This document shows positions 18,986 to 29,129 of a DNA stretch of 64,000 bases, piece after piece. The position numbers and the translations under genes are program-made. The stretch is from Novosphingobium sp. (GTDB lineage: Bacteria; Pseudomonadota; Alphaproteobacteria; Sphingomonadales; Sphingomonadaceae). The stretch covers positions 518,857-582,856 of the forward strand of contig NZ_JAUYNB010000010.1 in NCBI RefSeq assembly GCF_030699305.1, read 5' to 3'. Under the pieces are notes generated by a model. The model was not told the DNA's origin. It did not search any database and worked only from the letters and a program-made list of their open reading frames with translations. How positions within the stretch are numbered: the first letter of the stretch is position 1; every line of letters starts with the position of its first letter.

Positions 18986-20539
18986 ATGCATCCTTCAGTC
19001 CACGCCACGGCGAACCCGAACAAGCCCGCGATCATCATGGGCAGCACCGGGGAAACCATCACTTACGCGCAGCTCGACCGGCGCTCCAACCAGATGGCGC
19101 AGCTTGTCCGGTCGAGGGGGATCGGGATGGGCGATACCATCGCGATCTGCATGGAAAACCATCCGTGGTATTTCGGCGTTACCTGGGGCGCGCAGCGCGC
19201 AGGCCTGCACTATGTCTGCATTTCCAGCCGCCTGACTGCACCCGAAATCGCCTATATCCTTGAGGACAGCGGCGCAAAGCTGCTGATCGGAACGGCCTAT
19301 CTGGCGCCGGTGCTGGATGAAGTCGCCAAGCTGGCCCCCGGAATCGAACAGTTGCGGTTCGACACCCCCGGCGCGATGAGCGCCGAAGCCGCGCTGGCCG
19401 CGCAGCCCGATACGCCGATTGCCGATCAGCGCGCGGGCGTGGACATGCTCTATTCGTCCGGCACCACGGGCAAGCCCAAGGGCGTGAAGATCCCGCTGCC
19501 CGAAGACCCTGACATTGCGCAGGTGAACGCGCTGGTGGGGCTGGCCAGCATGGCGTTCGGCATCCAGCCCGGTGCAGTCTATCTTTCGCCCGCGCCGCTC
19601 TATCACGCCGCGCCGCTGCGCTGGTGCATGACCGTCCAGAGGATGGGCGGAACCGTGGTGGTGATGGAACGGTTCGAACCCGAAGCCGCGCTCCAGATGA
19701 TCGAGAAATACAAGGTTACCGACAGCCAGTGGGTGCCGACGCACTTCGTCCGGATGCTCAAGCTGCCCCCCGAAATCCGCGCGAAGTATGACGTGTCGAG
19801 CCTGAAATGCGCGATCCACGCCGCTGCACCGTGCCCGGTGCCGGTCAAGCACGCGATGATCGAGTGGTGGGGGCCGGTGCTGTATGAATACTACGCCGGG
19901 ACCGAAGGCAACGGCTTCACCTTCATCACCAGTCAGGAATGGCTGGAACGCCCCGGCTCGGTCGGCCGGGCGCTGACCGGGATCGTGCGGGTCTGTGACG
20001 AAAACGGCGATGAACTGCCGCGCGGGACCGAAGGCCAGATCTTCTTTGAGCCGACCGACACCACGGCCGCGCCGTTCGAATATCACAACGATCCGGTGAA
20101 GACCGCCGAAAGCCGCAACAAGCACGGCTGGACCAGCCTGGGCGATGTCGGGATCGAGGACGAGGACGGCTATGTCTTCCTGACCGACCGCAAAAGCTTC
20201 ATGATCATTTCGGGCGGGGTGAACATCTATCCGCAGGAGATCGAGAACCTGCTGGTGCTGCACTCCAAGGTGGCCGACGCCGCGGTGATCGGCGCGCCCG
20301 ATCCGGAAATGGGTGAACGCGTGGTCGCGGTGGTCCAGCCGCTCGACATGGCCGATGCCGGCCCGGCGCTGGCGGAGGAACTGCTCGCCTACCTCGCCCC
20401 GCAGCTCAGCCGCGTGAAGATGCCGCGCCAGATCGATTTCCGCGAACAGCTGCCGCGCGAACTGACCGGCAAGCTCTACAAGCGGCTGCTGCGCGATGAA
20501 TACAAGGCGGCCTACGAAGCTGCGCAGGCACAGGGATAA
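18986..20539 (+). CDS. Acyl-CoA synthetase (AMP-forming)
   Basis: 517-residue adenylate-forming enzyme (PF00501) that activates a carboxylic acid to its CoA thioester. The P-loop-like motif YSSGTTGKPKG lies at residues 156-166. Further motifs are YYAGTEGNGF, GDVGIEDEDGYVFLTDRKSFMI and the C-terminal catalytic lysine in ELTGKLYKR. Start ATG 18986 has GGAGAG ten bases upstream. The presence of a P450 remnant directly downstream suggests that the pair once handled a hydrophobic acid (fatty, terpenoid or steroid side chain). Substrate cannot be told from sequence. Confidence 0.9.
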   Translation: MHPSVHATANPNKPAIIMGSTGETITYAQLDRRSNQMAQLVRSRGIGMGDTIAICMENHPWYFGVTWGAQRAGLHYVCISSRLTAPEIAYILEDSGAKLLIGTAYLAPVLDEVAKLAPGIEQLRFDTPGAMSAEAALAAQPDTPIADQRAGVDMLYSSGTTGKPKGVKIPLPEDPDIAQVNALVGLASMAFGIQPGAVYLSPAPLYHAAPLRWCMTVQRMGGTVVVMERFEPEAALQMIEKYKVTDSQWVPTHFVRMLKLPPEIRAKYDVSSLKCAIHAAAPCPVPVKHAMIEWWGPVLYEYYAGTEGNGFTFITSQEWLERPGSVGRALTGIVRVCDENGDELPRGTEGQIFFEPTDTTAAPFEYHNDPVKTAESRNKHGWTSLGDVGIEDEDGYVFLTDRKSFMIISGGVNIYPQEIENLLVLHSKVADAAVIGAPDPEMGERVVAVVQPLDMADAGPALAEELLAYLAPQLSRVKMPRQIDFREQLPRELTGKLYKRLLRDEYKAAYEAAQAQG

Positions 20540-20545
20540 GGGGCA

Positions 20546-20970
20546 ATGAACGCCGCTGTTGCCGCGCCCGTTCTGGCTGGGCACCGGCTATGACGAGGCA
20601 ATGACGGTCAGCAAGGACAACGCGACCTTCCTCAACGCCCCGCGCGCCGCCGTGTTCACCAACCAGCCCGGCAAAGCGTTCGCCCGGCAGATCACTGCCG
20701 AGCAGGGCGGGGAAAGCCCCAACCCGGTCAGTTCGCTGGTGGTCCCGACGCGAGCAAGGATCCCAGGCCGCTGCGGCTGACGCAGGACTGGTTCATGCCC
20801 AGGAACCTGCGCAGTTCCAAAGCCAGCGCAAGTTCGACGCCGCGCGCGCGCACCAGTGTCTGCATCTGGCGTGGCTGCAAAGCGTGGAACTGGCCGAAGA
20901 ACCGAAGCGCGCGAAGAGCACGTTCGTGGGCGGGCTGAAAACTTTGCCGCTGCGTTTCACCGCAGAATAG
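20546..20970 (+). pseudogene. Cytochrome P450 remnant, internally deleted and frameshifted
   Basis: ATG 20546 (preceded by AAGGGGC) begins MNAAVAAPVLA, then stops after 15 codons. In another frame the sequence continues with PFWLGTGYDEAMTVSKDNATFLNAP, typical of a P450 N-terminal region. A third segment near 20769 reads PLRLTQDWFMPRNLR, the C-helix region. The end (about 20830-20970) reads VELAEEPKRAKSTFVGGLKTLPLRFTAE and stop, a P450 C-terminus. The I-helix, ExxR and heme-Cys regions are missing. So about 420 bases remain of a gene normally near 1.2 kb. Identification rests on my recognition of these segments. Confidence 0.75.
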
Positions 20971-21024
20971 GGCAGTGGGGGGCAAGGGCAGGTGCTCTTC
21001 CCCCGACTTCCTTCGCGAGTGACC

Positions 21025-22155
21025 ATGCAACTGCACAATTTCGATGCCGCCGCGTTTCTGCGCGATGCCTGGCAACAGCGCCCGCTGCTGATCCGCAACC
21101 CGTGGAAGGCGTGGGCCAATCCGCTGGAGCCGGATGAACTGGCCGGGCTGGCCTGCACGGCGGAAGTCGAAGCGCGGCTGGTGGTGCGAAACGCGGACAG
21201 CTGGGCGCTGGAGCAGGGGCCGTTCGCGGAGGACCGCTTTGCCGCGTTGGGGGCTGCGCCGTGGACGCTGCTGGTGCAGGCGGTCGATCATCACGATCCC
21301 GCCGTCGCCGCGCTGATCGCGCCGTTCCGGTTCGTGCCGGACTGGCGGATCGACGATGTCATGGTCAGTTATGCCAGCGATGGCGGCGGGGTGGGGCCGC
21401 ATTTCGATCAGTACGACGTGTTCCTGATCCAGGGGCTGGGCCGCCGCCGCTGGCAGGTGGGGGCGCGCTGCGATGCCGACAGCGCGCTGTTGCCGCATGA
21501 CGATCTGCGGCTGCTGGCAGAGTTTCAGCCGACCGAGGAATGGGTGCTGGAACCCGGCGACATCCTCTATATCCCGCCCGGTTTCGCGCATGATGGCGTG
21601 GCGCTGGGCGATGATTGCATGACTTATTCGGTCGGCTTTCGCGCGCCCTCACGCGGCGAACTGATCGCGCACTGGTGCGAGGCGGTGCTGGATGAACTGG
21701 ACGAGGATGATCGCTACGCCGACCCCGGCCTGACGCCGCAAGCCAACCCCGGCGAGATCACGCCCGCCGCGCTGGCCGGGCTGCACACGCTGATTACCGA
21801 GCGGCTGGGTGACCGGGCGGCGTTTGCCCGCTGGTTCGGCGAATACACCACCGCGCCGAAATATCCCGAAATTGACTGGACGCCGGATGAGCCGTTCACG
21901 GCGGACGAGGTGCGCGAGGCCTTGACCGAAGGCGCGGCGCTGGTGCGCAATCCCGCCAGTCGGTTCGCCTTCGTGCGCGGCGACGATGCGCTGTTCGTGG
22001 ACGGCGAAGCGCTCGATTGCCCCGCCGCGCTGGCCGAGCGGCTGTGCGGGGCGGACCGGATCGACCCGGCGGCGGATCTGCTGACGGAGGATGCGCTGGA
22101 CCTGATTACCGACCTGCTGGCGCAAGGCAGCCTGGGCTTCGCGGACGAGGATTAG
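21025..22155 (+). CDS. roxA: Ribosomal protein arginine hydroxylase-like JmjC/cupin oxygenase (YcfD/RoxA type)
   Basis: 376-residue Fe(II)/2-oxoglutarate oxygenase. The metal triad is His126, Asp128 ([10 protein letters not shown]) and His189 ([11 protein letters not shown]), in the JmjC-like barrel, followed by a helical dimerisation region and a C-terminal winged-helix-like part, as in E. coli YcfD, which hydroxylates an arginine of ribosomal protein uL16. Start ATG 21025 by similarity ([25 protein letters not shown]). Its stop overlaps the convergent pseudouridine synthase by four bases. Substrate follows from the family. Confidence 0.87.
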   Translation: MQLHNFDAAAFLRDAWQQRPLLIRNPWKAWANPLEPDELAGLACTAEVEARLVVRNADSWALEQGPFAEDRFAALGAAPWTLLVQAVDHHDPAVAALIAPFRFVPDWRIDDVMVSYASDGGGVGPHFDQYDVFLIQGLGRRRWQVGARCDADSALLPHDDLRLLAEFQPTEEWVLEPGDILYIPPGFAHDGVALGDDCMTYSVGFRAPSRGELIAHWCEAVLDELDEDDRYADPGLTPQANPGEITPAALAGLHTLITERLGDRAAFARWFGEYTTAPKYPEIDWTPDEPFTADEVREALTEGAALVRNPASRFAFVRGDDALFVDGEALDCPAALAERLCGADRIDPAADLLTEDALDLITDLLAQGSLGFADED

Positions 22156-22703
22156 GCCGCAACCTCGCGCCATTCGCCCGGCGCGATGCCGTCCAGCGTC
22201 CAGTCGCCGATGGCCCAGCGGACCAGTCGCAGCGTCGGAAACCCGGCGGCGGCGGTCATCCGGCGGACCTGGCGGTTGCGGCCTTCGCGGATGGTCAGGC
22301 TGATCCAGCTGTCGGGCACGCTCTTGCGGAACCGTACCGGCGGATCGCGCGGCCAGATGGTGGGGGCGGCGATCCGCTCCACCGCTGCGGGCAAGGTCAT
22401 CCCGTCGTTCAGCCGCACCCCGCGCCGCAGTTGTTCCAGCGCGGCCTCGTCCGGATCGCCTTCAACTTGCACCAGATACGTCTTGGGCAGCTTGAACCGG
22501 GGATCGGCAATCCGGGCCTGCAACCGGCCATCATCGGTCAGCAGCAACAGCCCTTCGCTGTCGCGGTCCAGCCGTCCGGCGGGATAGACGCCGGGCACCG
22601 CGATATGGTCCGACAGCGTGGCGCGAGGGCCGCCAGCCGTGCCGCTATCGGTGAACTGCGACAGCACATTGAACGGTTTGTTGAACAGGATCAGGCGCGC
22701 CAT
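22152..22703 (-). CDS. rluE: 23S rRNA pseudouridine synthase, RluE/RsuA-type
   Basis: 183-residue enzyme without an S4 domain. The catalytic aspartate is in [20 protein letters not shown]. Other motifs are the N-terminal [14 protein letters not shown] and the C-terminal [23 protein letters not shown]. Small size and lack of S4 fit RluE, which modifies U2457 in E. coli 23S rRNA; RluF or RsuA types are less likely. Convergent with the ribosomal oxygenase gene, so two ribosome-modifying genes lie tail to tail. Confidence 0.87.
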   Translation of the reverse strand: MARLILFNKPFNVLSQFTDSGTAGGPRATLSDHIAVPGVYPAGRLDRDSEGLLLLTDDGRLQARIADPRFKLPKTYLVQVEGDPDEAALEQLRRGVRLNDGMTLPAAVERIAAPTIWPRDPPVRFRKSVPDSWISLTIREGRNRQVRRMTAAAGFPTLRLVRWAIGDWTLDGIAPGEWREVAA

Positions 22704-22769
22704 GGGCCTGCTTAACGGCCCCGCCGCCGGATTGCCACTGGCCGGAAGGCCAAACGATCGCCCGGCGGG

Positions 22770-23342
22770 TTATTCCGCTTGCTCGCGCGCCCAGTCACGG
22801 CACCAGTTGAGCGCGCCGATCGCGTCGGCGGCTTCGGCGTGCAGGGTGTCGTCGGCCAGCGGCCCAAGCCGGGTCTGGGCGCGCAGGGCGTCGGCATATT
22901 CGCGGTCCAGCAGGGCGCTGTAGCCTGCGAGATCAAGCGTTCCGCCGCAAAAATCCTCGAACGCGGCCTCAAGCCGGGCTTCGACTGCGCGGTAGTACCC
23001 GGCGGTGATGAGTTCGGCGTCGGCCTCGTGCTGTTCCAGTTCGCTGACGCTGACCAGCTTGCGCATCCGTTCGCGCGGTGGGTCATTGGCCTGCGCGGGT
23101 TCGCGCGCTGCGGCCGGTTCCGGCGCAGCGGCGCGGCCAAAGCCGGGTTCGGCGGCGGGTGCGGCCACTGGCTGCGGCGCGGCCGGCTGGTGCGCGGTGC
23201 GGGCGACCGGCCCGTGCCACTGGATCGGCCCGACTGCGATCAGCGGGCGTTGCTGGCGCACCATGGCGGCGGTCCTGACCATGATAAAGCCCAGCAACAC
23301 TACCAATCCAAGCAGGACCAGGCCGAACAGATAGATTTGCAT
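22770..23342 (-). CDS. Membrane-anchored protein of unknown function next to Tad genes
   Basis: 190 residues. One N-terminal transmembrane helix (residues 3-25), then a Pro/Ala-rich linker of about 60 residues and a helical acidic cytoplasmic or periplasmic domain (VSVSELEQHEADAELITAGYYRAVEARLEAAFEDF). No known domain recognised. It lies 18 bases downstream of the TadE-like genes on the same strand, so it may belong to the pilus operon. Confidence 0.7.
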   Translation of the reverse strand: MQIYLFGLVLLGLVVLLGFIMVRTAAMVRQQRPLIAVGPIQWHGPVARTAHQPAAPQPVAAPAAEPGFGRAAAPEPAAAREPAQANDPPRERMRKLVSVSELEQHEADAELITAGYYRAVEARLEAAFEDFCGGTLDLAGYSALLDREYADALRAQTRLGPLADDTLHAEAADAIGALNWCRDWAREQAE

Positions 23343-23360
23343 GACAGTCAGTCCAGTGGA

Positions 23361-24053
23361 TCAGGTGCAGGCGGATTGACCGCCACCGCCCGTAATGCCG
23401 GGTTGATCGGGCCCGCGCAGATCGCGCACATCGCGCACCATGAAGGCGGCTTCCTGGCGGAACGTGACGTTCTGGACGAACATGTCGCCGAACACCCCGT
23501 CATAGTCGTATTCGACTTCGGCCAGCATCACCGCCGTTCCGGTGGGCGCGGTGATCTTTTTCTGGCCCTTGCCGATCGGCGGCAGATCCCCGCCGTTGCG
23601 CCCGTTGTTGGTGCGGTCATCACCATAGGCCGAACGGCCATTGCCGCGGCCGGTGCAGCGCTGCCAGTGAATGAACGGCTTGCCGCTCACCGGATCGCGT
23701 TCGACGCTGGACAGGATGATCCGGCCGCGATCGGCGAACCGGAACCGCCTGCCCTGCTGGGCTGCGCCGACCATCACCGAATCGACGTCACTTTCAGTCA
23801 GGGTCGGGGCCACGACGTTGTTGTTGGTCTGTTGCAGGCGCGAAGCGTTGTCGGCCACGGCGGTCGCCATCTGGCTGACCTGCATGTCAATCACGGCCAT
23901 GTTGGCCAGTTCCACGCCATACATCCCCATCGTGGTCAGGATCGGCAGGACCAGCGCGAACTCGATGGTCGAGGAGCCGGTTGCGGACCGGCGCAGGCGG
24001 CGCAGCAGCGCCATCAGGCGCGAGGGTTGGGTGATCGGGGCGGGTCTGGTCAT
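23361..24053 (-). CDS. TadE-like pseudopilin/pilus assembly protein
   Basis: 230 residues. After a short basic stretch it has the TadE signature SATGSSTIEFALVLPILTTMGMYGVELANMAV (transmembrane helix with the conserved Glu). The rest is a periplasmic domain. Start at 24053 chosen because ATGA overlaps the stop of the preceding gene; an ATG two codons upstream is possible. Part of a three-gene minus-strand set with tight overlaps. Role: minor pseudopilin or assembly factor of a Flp/Tad pilus, processed by a prepilin peptidase. Confidence 0.85.
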   Translation of the reverse strand: MTRPAPITQPSRLMALLRRLRRSATGSSTIEFALVLPILTTMGMYGVELANMAVIDMQVSQMATAVADNASRLQQTNNNVVAPTLTESDVDSVMVGAAQQGRRFRFADRGRIILSSVERDPVSGKPFIHWQRCTGRGNGRSAYGDDRTNNGRNGGDLPPIGKGQKKITAPTGTAVMLAEVEYDYDGVFGDMFVQNVTFRQEAAFMVRDVRDLRGPDQPGITGGGGQSACT

Positions 24054-24667
24054 GAGCATGTCCCGGCGGTCGTGCCGTATTCCTGCTGGTCGGCGAATGG
24101 CTGGTTCTTTCTCACCGCGCTGCCGGTCACGCTGCGCGTATTCCACTTTTCGGGCAGGAACGGGACCTTGAACACGGGTTCATAGCTGGCGGTCACCGAA
24201 TAGACGACCACGTCGTTGGCCCCGCCGTTGCCGGACACGCCGATGTCCTCGTCCCAGTCACCGTTGCCGTTTTCATCGACATAGGCTTCGTTGTTGTCAC
24301 ACGTGCCGTTGTTGTTGCCATCGTTCCAGCGTTCCGGGCGGCCGATATCGGCAAAGTCGTAATAGCTGGTGCGCTGGCTGGTATAGGTTGCGCGCGGAAA
24401 AATCGGATCGACGATCTGCTTGACCATCGCGTCCGAGGCGGTGGTATTCCCGAGCTCCAGGGCGGAATCGCGCGCCGCCTTCTGCACGGCACCGTTCAGT
24501 ACGGCGTTGCCATAGGCCATCTGGCCAACATCCATGATCCCGATCAGCAGGGTCAGGAAAACCGGGGCGATCAGGGCGAACTCGGTCGCACTGACGCCGC
24601 GATTGTCGGCGCACAATGCAGCCCCAAACCCGGTCCAGGCCTTGGCTTTGCGCAGCCGGGCGATCAT
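24050..24667 (-). CDS. TadE-like pseudopilin with Asp/Asn-rich calcium-binding-like loops
   Basis: 205 residues. TadE helix at about 25-50 (RGVSATEFALIAPVFLTLLIGIMDVGQ). A periplasmic segment at 116-142 contains two DxNxNG-type loops (DGNNNGTCD and DENGNGDWD), which resemble dockerin or EF-hand calcium loops. Overlaps its upstream and downstream neighbours by four bases each. Likely a Tad pilus accessory subunit. The metal binding is inferred from the spacing of acidic residues. Confidence 0.85.
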   Translation of the reverse strand: MIARLRKAKAWTGFGAALCADNRGVSATEFALIAPVFLTLLIGIMDVGQMAYGNAVLNGAVQKAARDSALELGNTTASDAMVKQIVDPIFPRATYTSQRTSYYDFADIGRPERWNDGNNNGTCDNNEAYVDENGNGDWDEDIGVSGNGGANDVVVYSVTASYEPVFKVPFLPEKWNTRSVTGSAVRKNQPFADQQEYGTTAGTCS

Positions 24668-26586
24668 TGCAGCACCCGCAATTCGCCGACCTGCTTGGCG
24701 ATTTCCTGGAACGCCGCGTTCAGCTGCGTCGCGTTGCTGGCCGTGAAGGCGCTGTTGCCCGATGCGCAGTATGACAGATCGGACGTCAGGCCGGTGGTGA
24801 AGGCAATCGCCCAGATCCGGATCCCCTTGGCCTTGACCGCATCGCAGATTGCCCGGAACCGTGACAGGTGCCGCGCGTCGGTCTGGCTGGTGCTGCCGTC
24901 ATCACTGATCCGGCGATCCAGGCTTTCGATGCCATAGGCGTGGTAGATCGAGCTGGAGCTTTCCTGCGCGCCATCGGTCATGAAAATGATGTGGCGCTGC
25001 ACCGCGCCGCCATTGCTGGGGTCTTCCTTGACCAGATCGCCAAAGATCCCGTCCGGTGAGGTCAGGCGCGCGCCCCACAGCATCCCGATGCTGAGATAGG
25101 TATTGCCCTGCGCGGTCAGCGAATCGGCATAGGCGTTGAACGGGCTTTGCTCCATCTCCTGCAACAACTGTGCCCGCGGGACGCAGCTGGAACTGGCCTT
25201 GCTACCCGAAGTGGCGGCGGCCAGCGTGCTGCGGCGATAGGCCACTTCGCGCCACAGCGGCGCCCATTTCGTGGCTGCATCCGCGGTCGGCGCGGAATCG
25301 ATATCCAGATCGAACGCGTCGGCAGGGCTCATGCCGGTCAGGCCGTTGAAGCTGAAAGTCGAATCCGACACCGTCTGGCGTTCTTCGATGCACCCATCCC
25401 AGGTGCTGGATTCGTCAGTCCCGTTGGAACCGGTGCGGGTGGTGACCGATGCGCCCGTCTTGAACAGGCTGACGTCATAGATGACCGGGCGATAGTCGAA
25501 CCGGGCAAACTCCGTCCGCGTGCGGGTTTCCGTGATCGGATCGCTGGTGGCATACTGATGGGTGTAGAAAATCCGATTGGAATCGTAATACCAGGCCCGA
25601 TAACGGCTGCTCGACCGGGCACAGTAATACGTTCGCATCCGTTGCGGCTGCTCGGTGGTGGTTGTGACAATCTGCTTGCCTGCACCGTTGATGGTCGTTC
25701 CGGCGTAAGTGCTGGGCGCGCCGTTATTGGTCCAGGTCGTGTTCGCTGGCAGCGCATTGTTGCAATTGCTGAGCGAGGTATAATTGGTTGAATTATACCG
25801 GACCGAGCTGCTTTCGGTCACGTCGCTGTAATCGGTTTCGCTGGTCAGGATCGGGTCTTGCCAGCCGGTGCGGACCTGTTCGGTGATCGTGTTGAACACC
25901 GGATCGCGCGATTGGATGGTCCACTGATCGGTGATGTAGTCGGGATCCTTGTCCATCAGCATCTGGCCGACGTTGACGGTCGTGCTGAACGGCACAAAGG
26001 CATAGCGGATGCGTGCGTTGCTGCCCTCGGTTGCGGTGGCGACCGTCGTGTAGAAGTTCTTCATCGCCGCTTGCAGCGCGGTGAGACGCGTGCCGCCGCC
26101 CGACAGGGATGTGCCCATCGAACCGGTTACGTCCAGCACCATCGTAACGTCGCTGTTGCCGACCCCCATGGTTGAGGAGCAACTGACCGCCAGTTCCATC
26201 GACTGCTTGCCGAAAATCTGCATCAGCAGCATCGGCAGTTCGGTCGCGGCGGAGGCGGTGATGGCGTTGCCCGAGTTATCGCCTTCGGGCACGAAACTCG
26301 TGTTTTGCGTGCCGTGGATTTCTTCGTCGAAGTTGATCGCGAAATAATCCTCGGCCTGCTGCTTGGCCTGATCGGTAAAGCCGGAGTTCGTCACGGCCCG
26401 GCGGCCAGCCAGCACGCCTGCGTCGCACGCGCTCTGCAACCGGTTCTGGATCTGATAGGCGCGGCTCATGTCCACCGCGCCGCCCACCAGCGCCGCCATC
26501 ACCAGCACACCCGACGCCGCCATCGGCAGAATATTGCCGCGTTCATCACGCCATAAGGCGTCCAGGAAGGGGCGGCGGTGCGACAT
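24664..26586 (-). CDS. TadG-like pilus protein with von Willebrand factor A domain
   Basis: 640 residues. The N-terminus ERGNILPMAASGVLVMAALVGGAVDMSRAY is the TadG/TadE-type helix. A VWA domain starts near residue 145 with MVLDVTGSMGTS, a MIDAS-like D-x-T/S-x-S motif, and runs to the C-terminus with a large Ser/Thr/Tyr-rich insertion at about 240-480. Expected to be anchored in the inner membrane and to assist surface pilus adhesion. It heads the three-gene set. The Tad secretion ATPase, secretin and Flp pilin genes are not in this window. Confidence 0.88.
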   Translation of the reverse strand: MSHRRPFLDALWRDERGNILPMAASGVLVMAALVGGAVDMSRAYQIQNRLQSACDAGVLAGRRAVTNSGFTDQAKQQAEDYFAINFDEEIHGTQNTSFVPEGDNSGNAITASAATELPMLLMQIFGKQSMELAVSCSSTMGVGNSDVTMVLDVTGSMGTSLSGGGTRLTALQAAMKNFYTTVATATEGSNARIRYAFVPFSTTVNVGQMLMDKDPDYITDQWTIQSRDPVFNTITEQVRTGWQDPILTSETDYSDVTESSSVRYNSTNYTSLSNCNNALPANTTWTNNGAPSTYAGTTINGAGKQIVTTTTEQPQRMRTYYCARSSSRYRAWYYDSNRIFYTHQYATSDPITETRTRTEFARFDYRPVIYDVSLFKTGASVTTRTGSNGTDESSTWDGCIEERQTVSDSTFSFNGLTGMSPADAFDLDIDSAPTADAATKWAPLWREVAYRRSTLAAATSGSKASSSCVPRAQLLQEMEQSPFNAYADSLTAQGNTYLSIGMLWGARLTSPDGIFGDLVKEDPSNGGAVQRHIIFMTDGAQESSSSIYHAYGIESLDRRISDDGSTSQTDARHLSRFRAICDAVKAKGIRIWAIAFTTGLTSDLSYCASGNSAFTASNATQLNAAFQEIAKQVGELRVLQ

Positions 26587-26696
26587 GGCGGGGCGGCGGA
26601 TGCTCTTGTGGCGGCAGATTGGTCCCTGTTATGCCGTGGAAGTTAAGATTTTCTCAAACGTGCCCAGCCATTTACCGGCCAGCCCCGCGGCCGCGT

Positions 26697-27584
26697 TCAA
26701 CTTTCGGCCAGCATCCGCTGCATCATCGCGCGCACTTCGTCGGCCATGTCGGGGCGTTGCAGCGCGATCGCCAGAGTCGCTTCGACAAACCCGGTCTTGT
26801 TGCCGCAGTCATAGCGTTTGCCCGCGAACGTCACCGCGTGGAACGGCTGGGTGCCGATCATCCGCGCCATCGCGTCGGTCAGCTGGATTTCGCCGCCAGC
26901 GCCCTTTTCCTGTCCTTCCAGCACCCGCATCACTTCGGGTTGCAGGATGTAGCGGCCGGAAATGATCAGGTTGCTGGGCGCGTCCTCACGCCGGGGCTTT
27001 TCGACCAGGCCCTTCACTTCGGTCAACGCGCCGTTGCGAATGCCCGGCGCGATCACGCCATAGCTCGACACTTCGTCTTCGGGCACTTCCAGCACCGAAA
27101 TCACGTTGCCGCCGACTTCGTTATAGGCATCGACCATCTGCTTCATGCAGCCGGGCTGGCCGATCATCAGTTCATCCGGGAGGAAAATTGCAAACGGTTC
27201 ATCCCCCACGATCGCGCGGGCGCACCAGATCGCGTGGCCCAGCCCCAGCGGCACCTGCTGACGCACGGTCACCAGATTGCCCGGCTGGATGCGGGTCGGC
27301 TCCAGAACGTCGAGCGATTTCGACCGTTCGGTCATCGTCGCTTCCAGTTCGAACGCATGGTCGAAATGTTCGACGATGGCGGTCTTGCCCCGGCCGGTGA
27401 CGAAAATCAGCTGCTCGATCCCGGCTTCGCGTGCTTCGTCCACCGCATACTGGATCAGCGGACGGTCGATCACCGGCAGCATTTCCTTGGGGATGGCCTT
27501 GGTGGCGGGCAGGAACCGGGTGCCCATCCCGGCCACGGGGAAGACCGCTTTGCGGATTGGCTTGCGGGAAGTCGTGTTGGTCAT
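26697..27584 (-). CDS. galU: UTP-glucose-1-phosphate uridylyltransferase
   Basis: Makes UDP-glucose, a precursor for exopolysaccharide, LPS and sphingan-type polymers. 295 residues. Nucleotide-binding signature VAGMGTRFLPATKAIPKEMLP at residues 17-37, then RPLIQYAVDEA, QVPLGLGHAIWCA, FLPDELM and EKGAGGEIQLTDAM. Start ATG 27584 fits family length. It is divergent from murA with a 145-base shared promoter region. The EPS locus ten kilobases away is a likely consumer of the product. Confidence 0.95.
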   Translation of the reverse strand: MTNTTSRKPIRKAVFPVAGMGTRFLPATKAIPKEMLPVIDRPLIQYAVDEAREAGIEQLIFVTGRGKTAIVEHFDHAFELEATMTERSKSLDVLEPTRIQPGNLVTVRQQVPLGLGHAIWCARAIVGDEPFAIFLPDELMIGQPGCMKQMVDAYNEVGGNVISVLEVPEDEVSSYGVIAPGIRNGALTEVKGLVEKPRREDAPSNLIISGRYILQPEVMRVLEGQEKGAGGEIQLTDAMARMIGTQPFHAVTFAGKRYDCGNKTGFVEATLAIALQRPDMADEVRAMMQRMLAES

Positions 27585-27729
27585 GCGGCGAAAACTACCC
27601 TGTCCCTGTTGCAGTGATGTTAAAGCCGGTCCGATGTTGCATTGCAACAGGGCGCGGCAGAATGATGGAAGCTGTGCATAGGGTTGCACAATGCTTGCCG
27701 CTTGTAGAAATCCGGCTAAATCGCAAACT

Positions 27730-29013
27730 ATGGACAAGATTATCATTGCGGGCGGCAAGCGCCTGTCGGGCTCGATTCCGATTTCCGGCGCAAAGAATGC
27801 AGCGCTGACCCTGTTGCCGTGCGCACTGCTGACGGATGAGCCGCTGACCCTGCGCAACCTGCCGCGGCTGGCGGATATCGACGGGTTTCAGCACCTGATG
27901 AACCAGTTCGGCGTGAGCACGACGATTGCCGGTTCGCGCCCCGAAGATTTTGGCCGGGTGATGACGCTGGCGGCCACCCGGATCACATCCTCGGTCGCGC
28001 CCTATGAACTGGTGCGCAAGATGCGCGCCTCGATCCTCGTGCTCGGCCCGATGCTGGCGCGAATGGGAGAGGCGACCGTGTCGCTGCCCGGCGGCTGCGC
28101 CATCGGCAACCGCCCGATCGACCTGCACCTCAAAGCGCTGGAAGCGCTGGGCGCGCAGATTGAAATGGCGGCGGGTTACGTCCGGGCGATTGCCCCCGAT
28201 GGCGGGCTGCCCGGCGGGCGTTACAGCTTTCCGGTGGTGTCCGTGGGCGCGACCGAGAACGCGCTGATGGCGGCCGTGCTGTGCACCGGCAAATCCACGC
28301 TCCACAACGCCGCGCGCGAACCGGAAATCGTTGATCTGTGCAACCTGTTGGTGGCGATGGGCGCGCAGATCGAGGGGATCGGCACCTCCGACGTCACGAT
28401 TCACGGCGTTCCCCGCCTGCATGGCGCGACCTATCGCGTGATGTCCGACCGGATCGAGGCGGGCAGTTATGCCTGCGCGGCTGCGATCACCGGGGGCGAT
28501 GTGTTCCTGCAGCACGCCGTGATCGAGGAAATGGACGCCACCGTGCAGGCGCTGCGCGATGCGGGCGTCCATGTCGAACCGCGTGCCGGGGGCATTTATG
28601 TCGCGGCGGACGGCCCGCTCAAGGCGGTCACGCTCAGCACCGCGCCCTATCCCGGCTTTGCCACCGACATGCAGGCGCAGCTGATGGCGATGCTGTGCCT
28701 GGCGCGGGGGTCCAGCGTGCTGACCGAAACGATCTTCGAAAACCGCTATATGCACGTGCCCGAACTCAACCGCATGGGCGCGCATATCGAGACCAAGGGT
28801 CGGACCGCGATTGTCCACGGCGTGGAAAAGCTGACCGGCGCCGAAGTCATGGCGACCGACCTGCGCGCCTCGATGAGCCTGGTGATCGCGGGGCTGGCGG
28901 CAGAGGGGGAAACCCAGGTCCACCGGCTCTATCACCTTGATCGCGGGTATGAGCGGCTTGAGGAAAAGCTGGCGCTGGTCGGTGCCCAGATTGAGCGCGT
29001 CGGCGGGGATTGA
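27730..29013 (+). CDS. murA: UDP-N-acetylglucosamine 1-carboxyvinyltransferase
   Basis: First committed step of peptidoglycan synthesis, adding enolpyruvate to UDP-GlcNAc. 427 residues from ATG 27730 ([24 protein letters not shown], with Lys22 and Asn23 of the active site). The reactive, fosfomycin-sensitive cysteine is Cys123 in [11 protein letters not shown]. Also seen are [15 protein letters not shown] and the expected EPSP-synthase-fold repeats. No obvious ribosome-binding site. Divergent from galU. Confidence 0.97.
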   Translation: MDKIIIAGGKRLSGSIPISGAKNAALTLLPCALLTDEPLTLRNLPRLADIDGFQHLMNQFGVSTTIAGSRPEDFGRVMTLAATRITSSVAPYELVRKMRASILVLGPMLARMGEATVSLPGGCAIGNRPIDLHLKALEALGAQIEMAAGYVRAIAPDGGLPGGRYSFPVVSVGATENALMAAVLCTGKSTLHNAAREPEIVDLCNLLVAMGAQIEGIGTSDVTIHGVPRLHGATYRVMSDRIEAGSYACAAAITGGDVFLQHAVIEEMDATVQALRDAGVHVEPRAGGIYVAADGPLKAVTLSTAPYPGFATDMQAQLMAMLCLARGSSVLTETIFENRYMHVPELNRMGAHIETKGRTAIVHGVEKLTGAEVMATDLRASMSLVIAGLAAEGETQVHRLYHLDRGYERLEEKLALVGAQIERVGGD

Positions 29014-29129
29014 TCCGCGCTTTGGAGCGTTTTATTGGTGTGTAAGTGCCGGGGTAAAGCAACCTCCCGGACAGGCGGTGTCCGCCCAAGCGTTGCCTTG
29101 ATCACCCACCTTTGGGAGGGCGAAAAGGC

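Noticed and set aside
27595..28935. 446-codon minus-strand frame opposite murA
   Set aside because: Shadow of murA, which has its catalytic Cys and full-length similarity.
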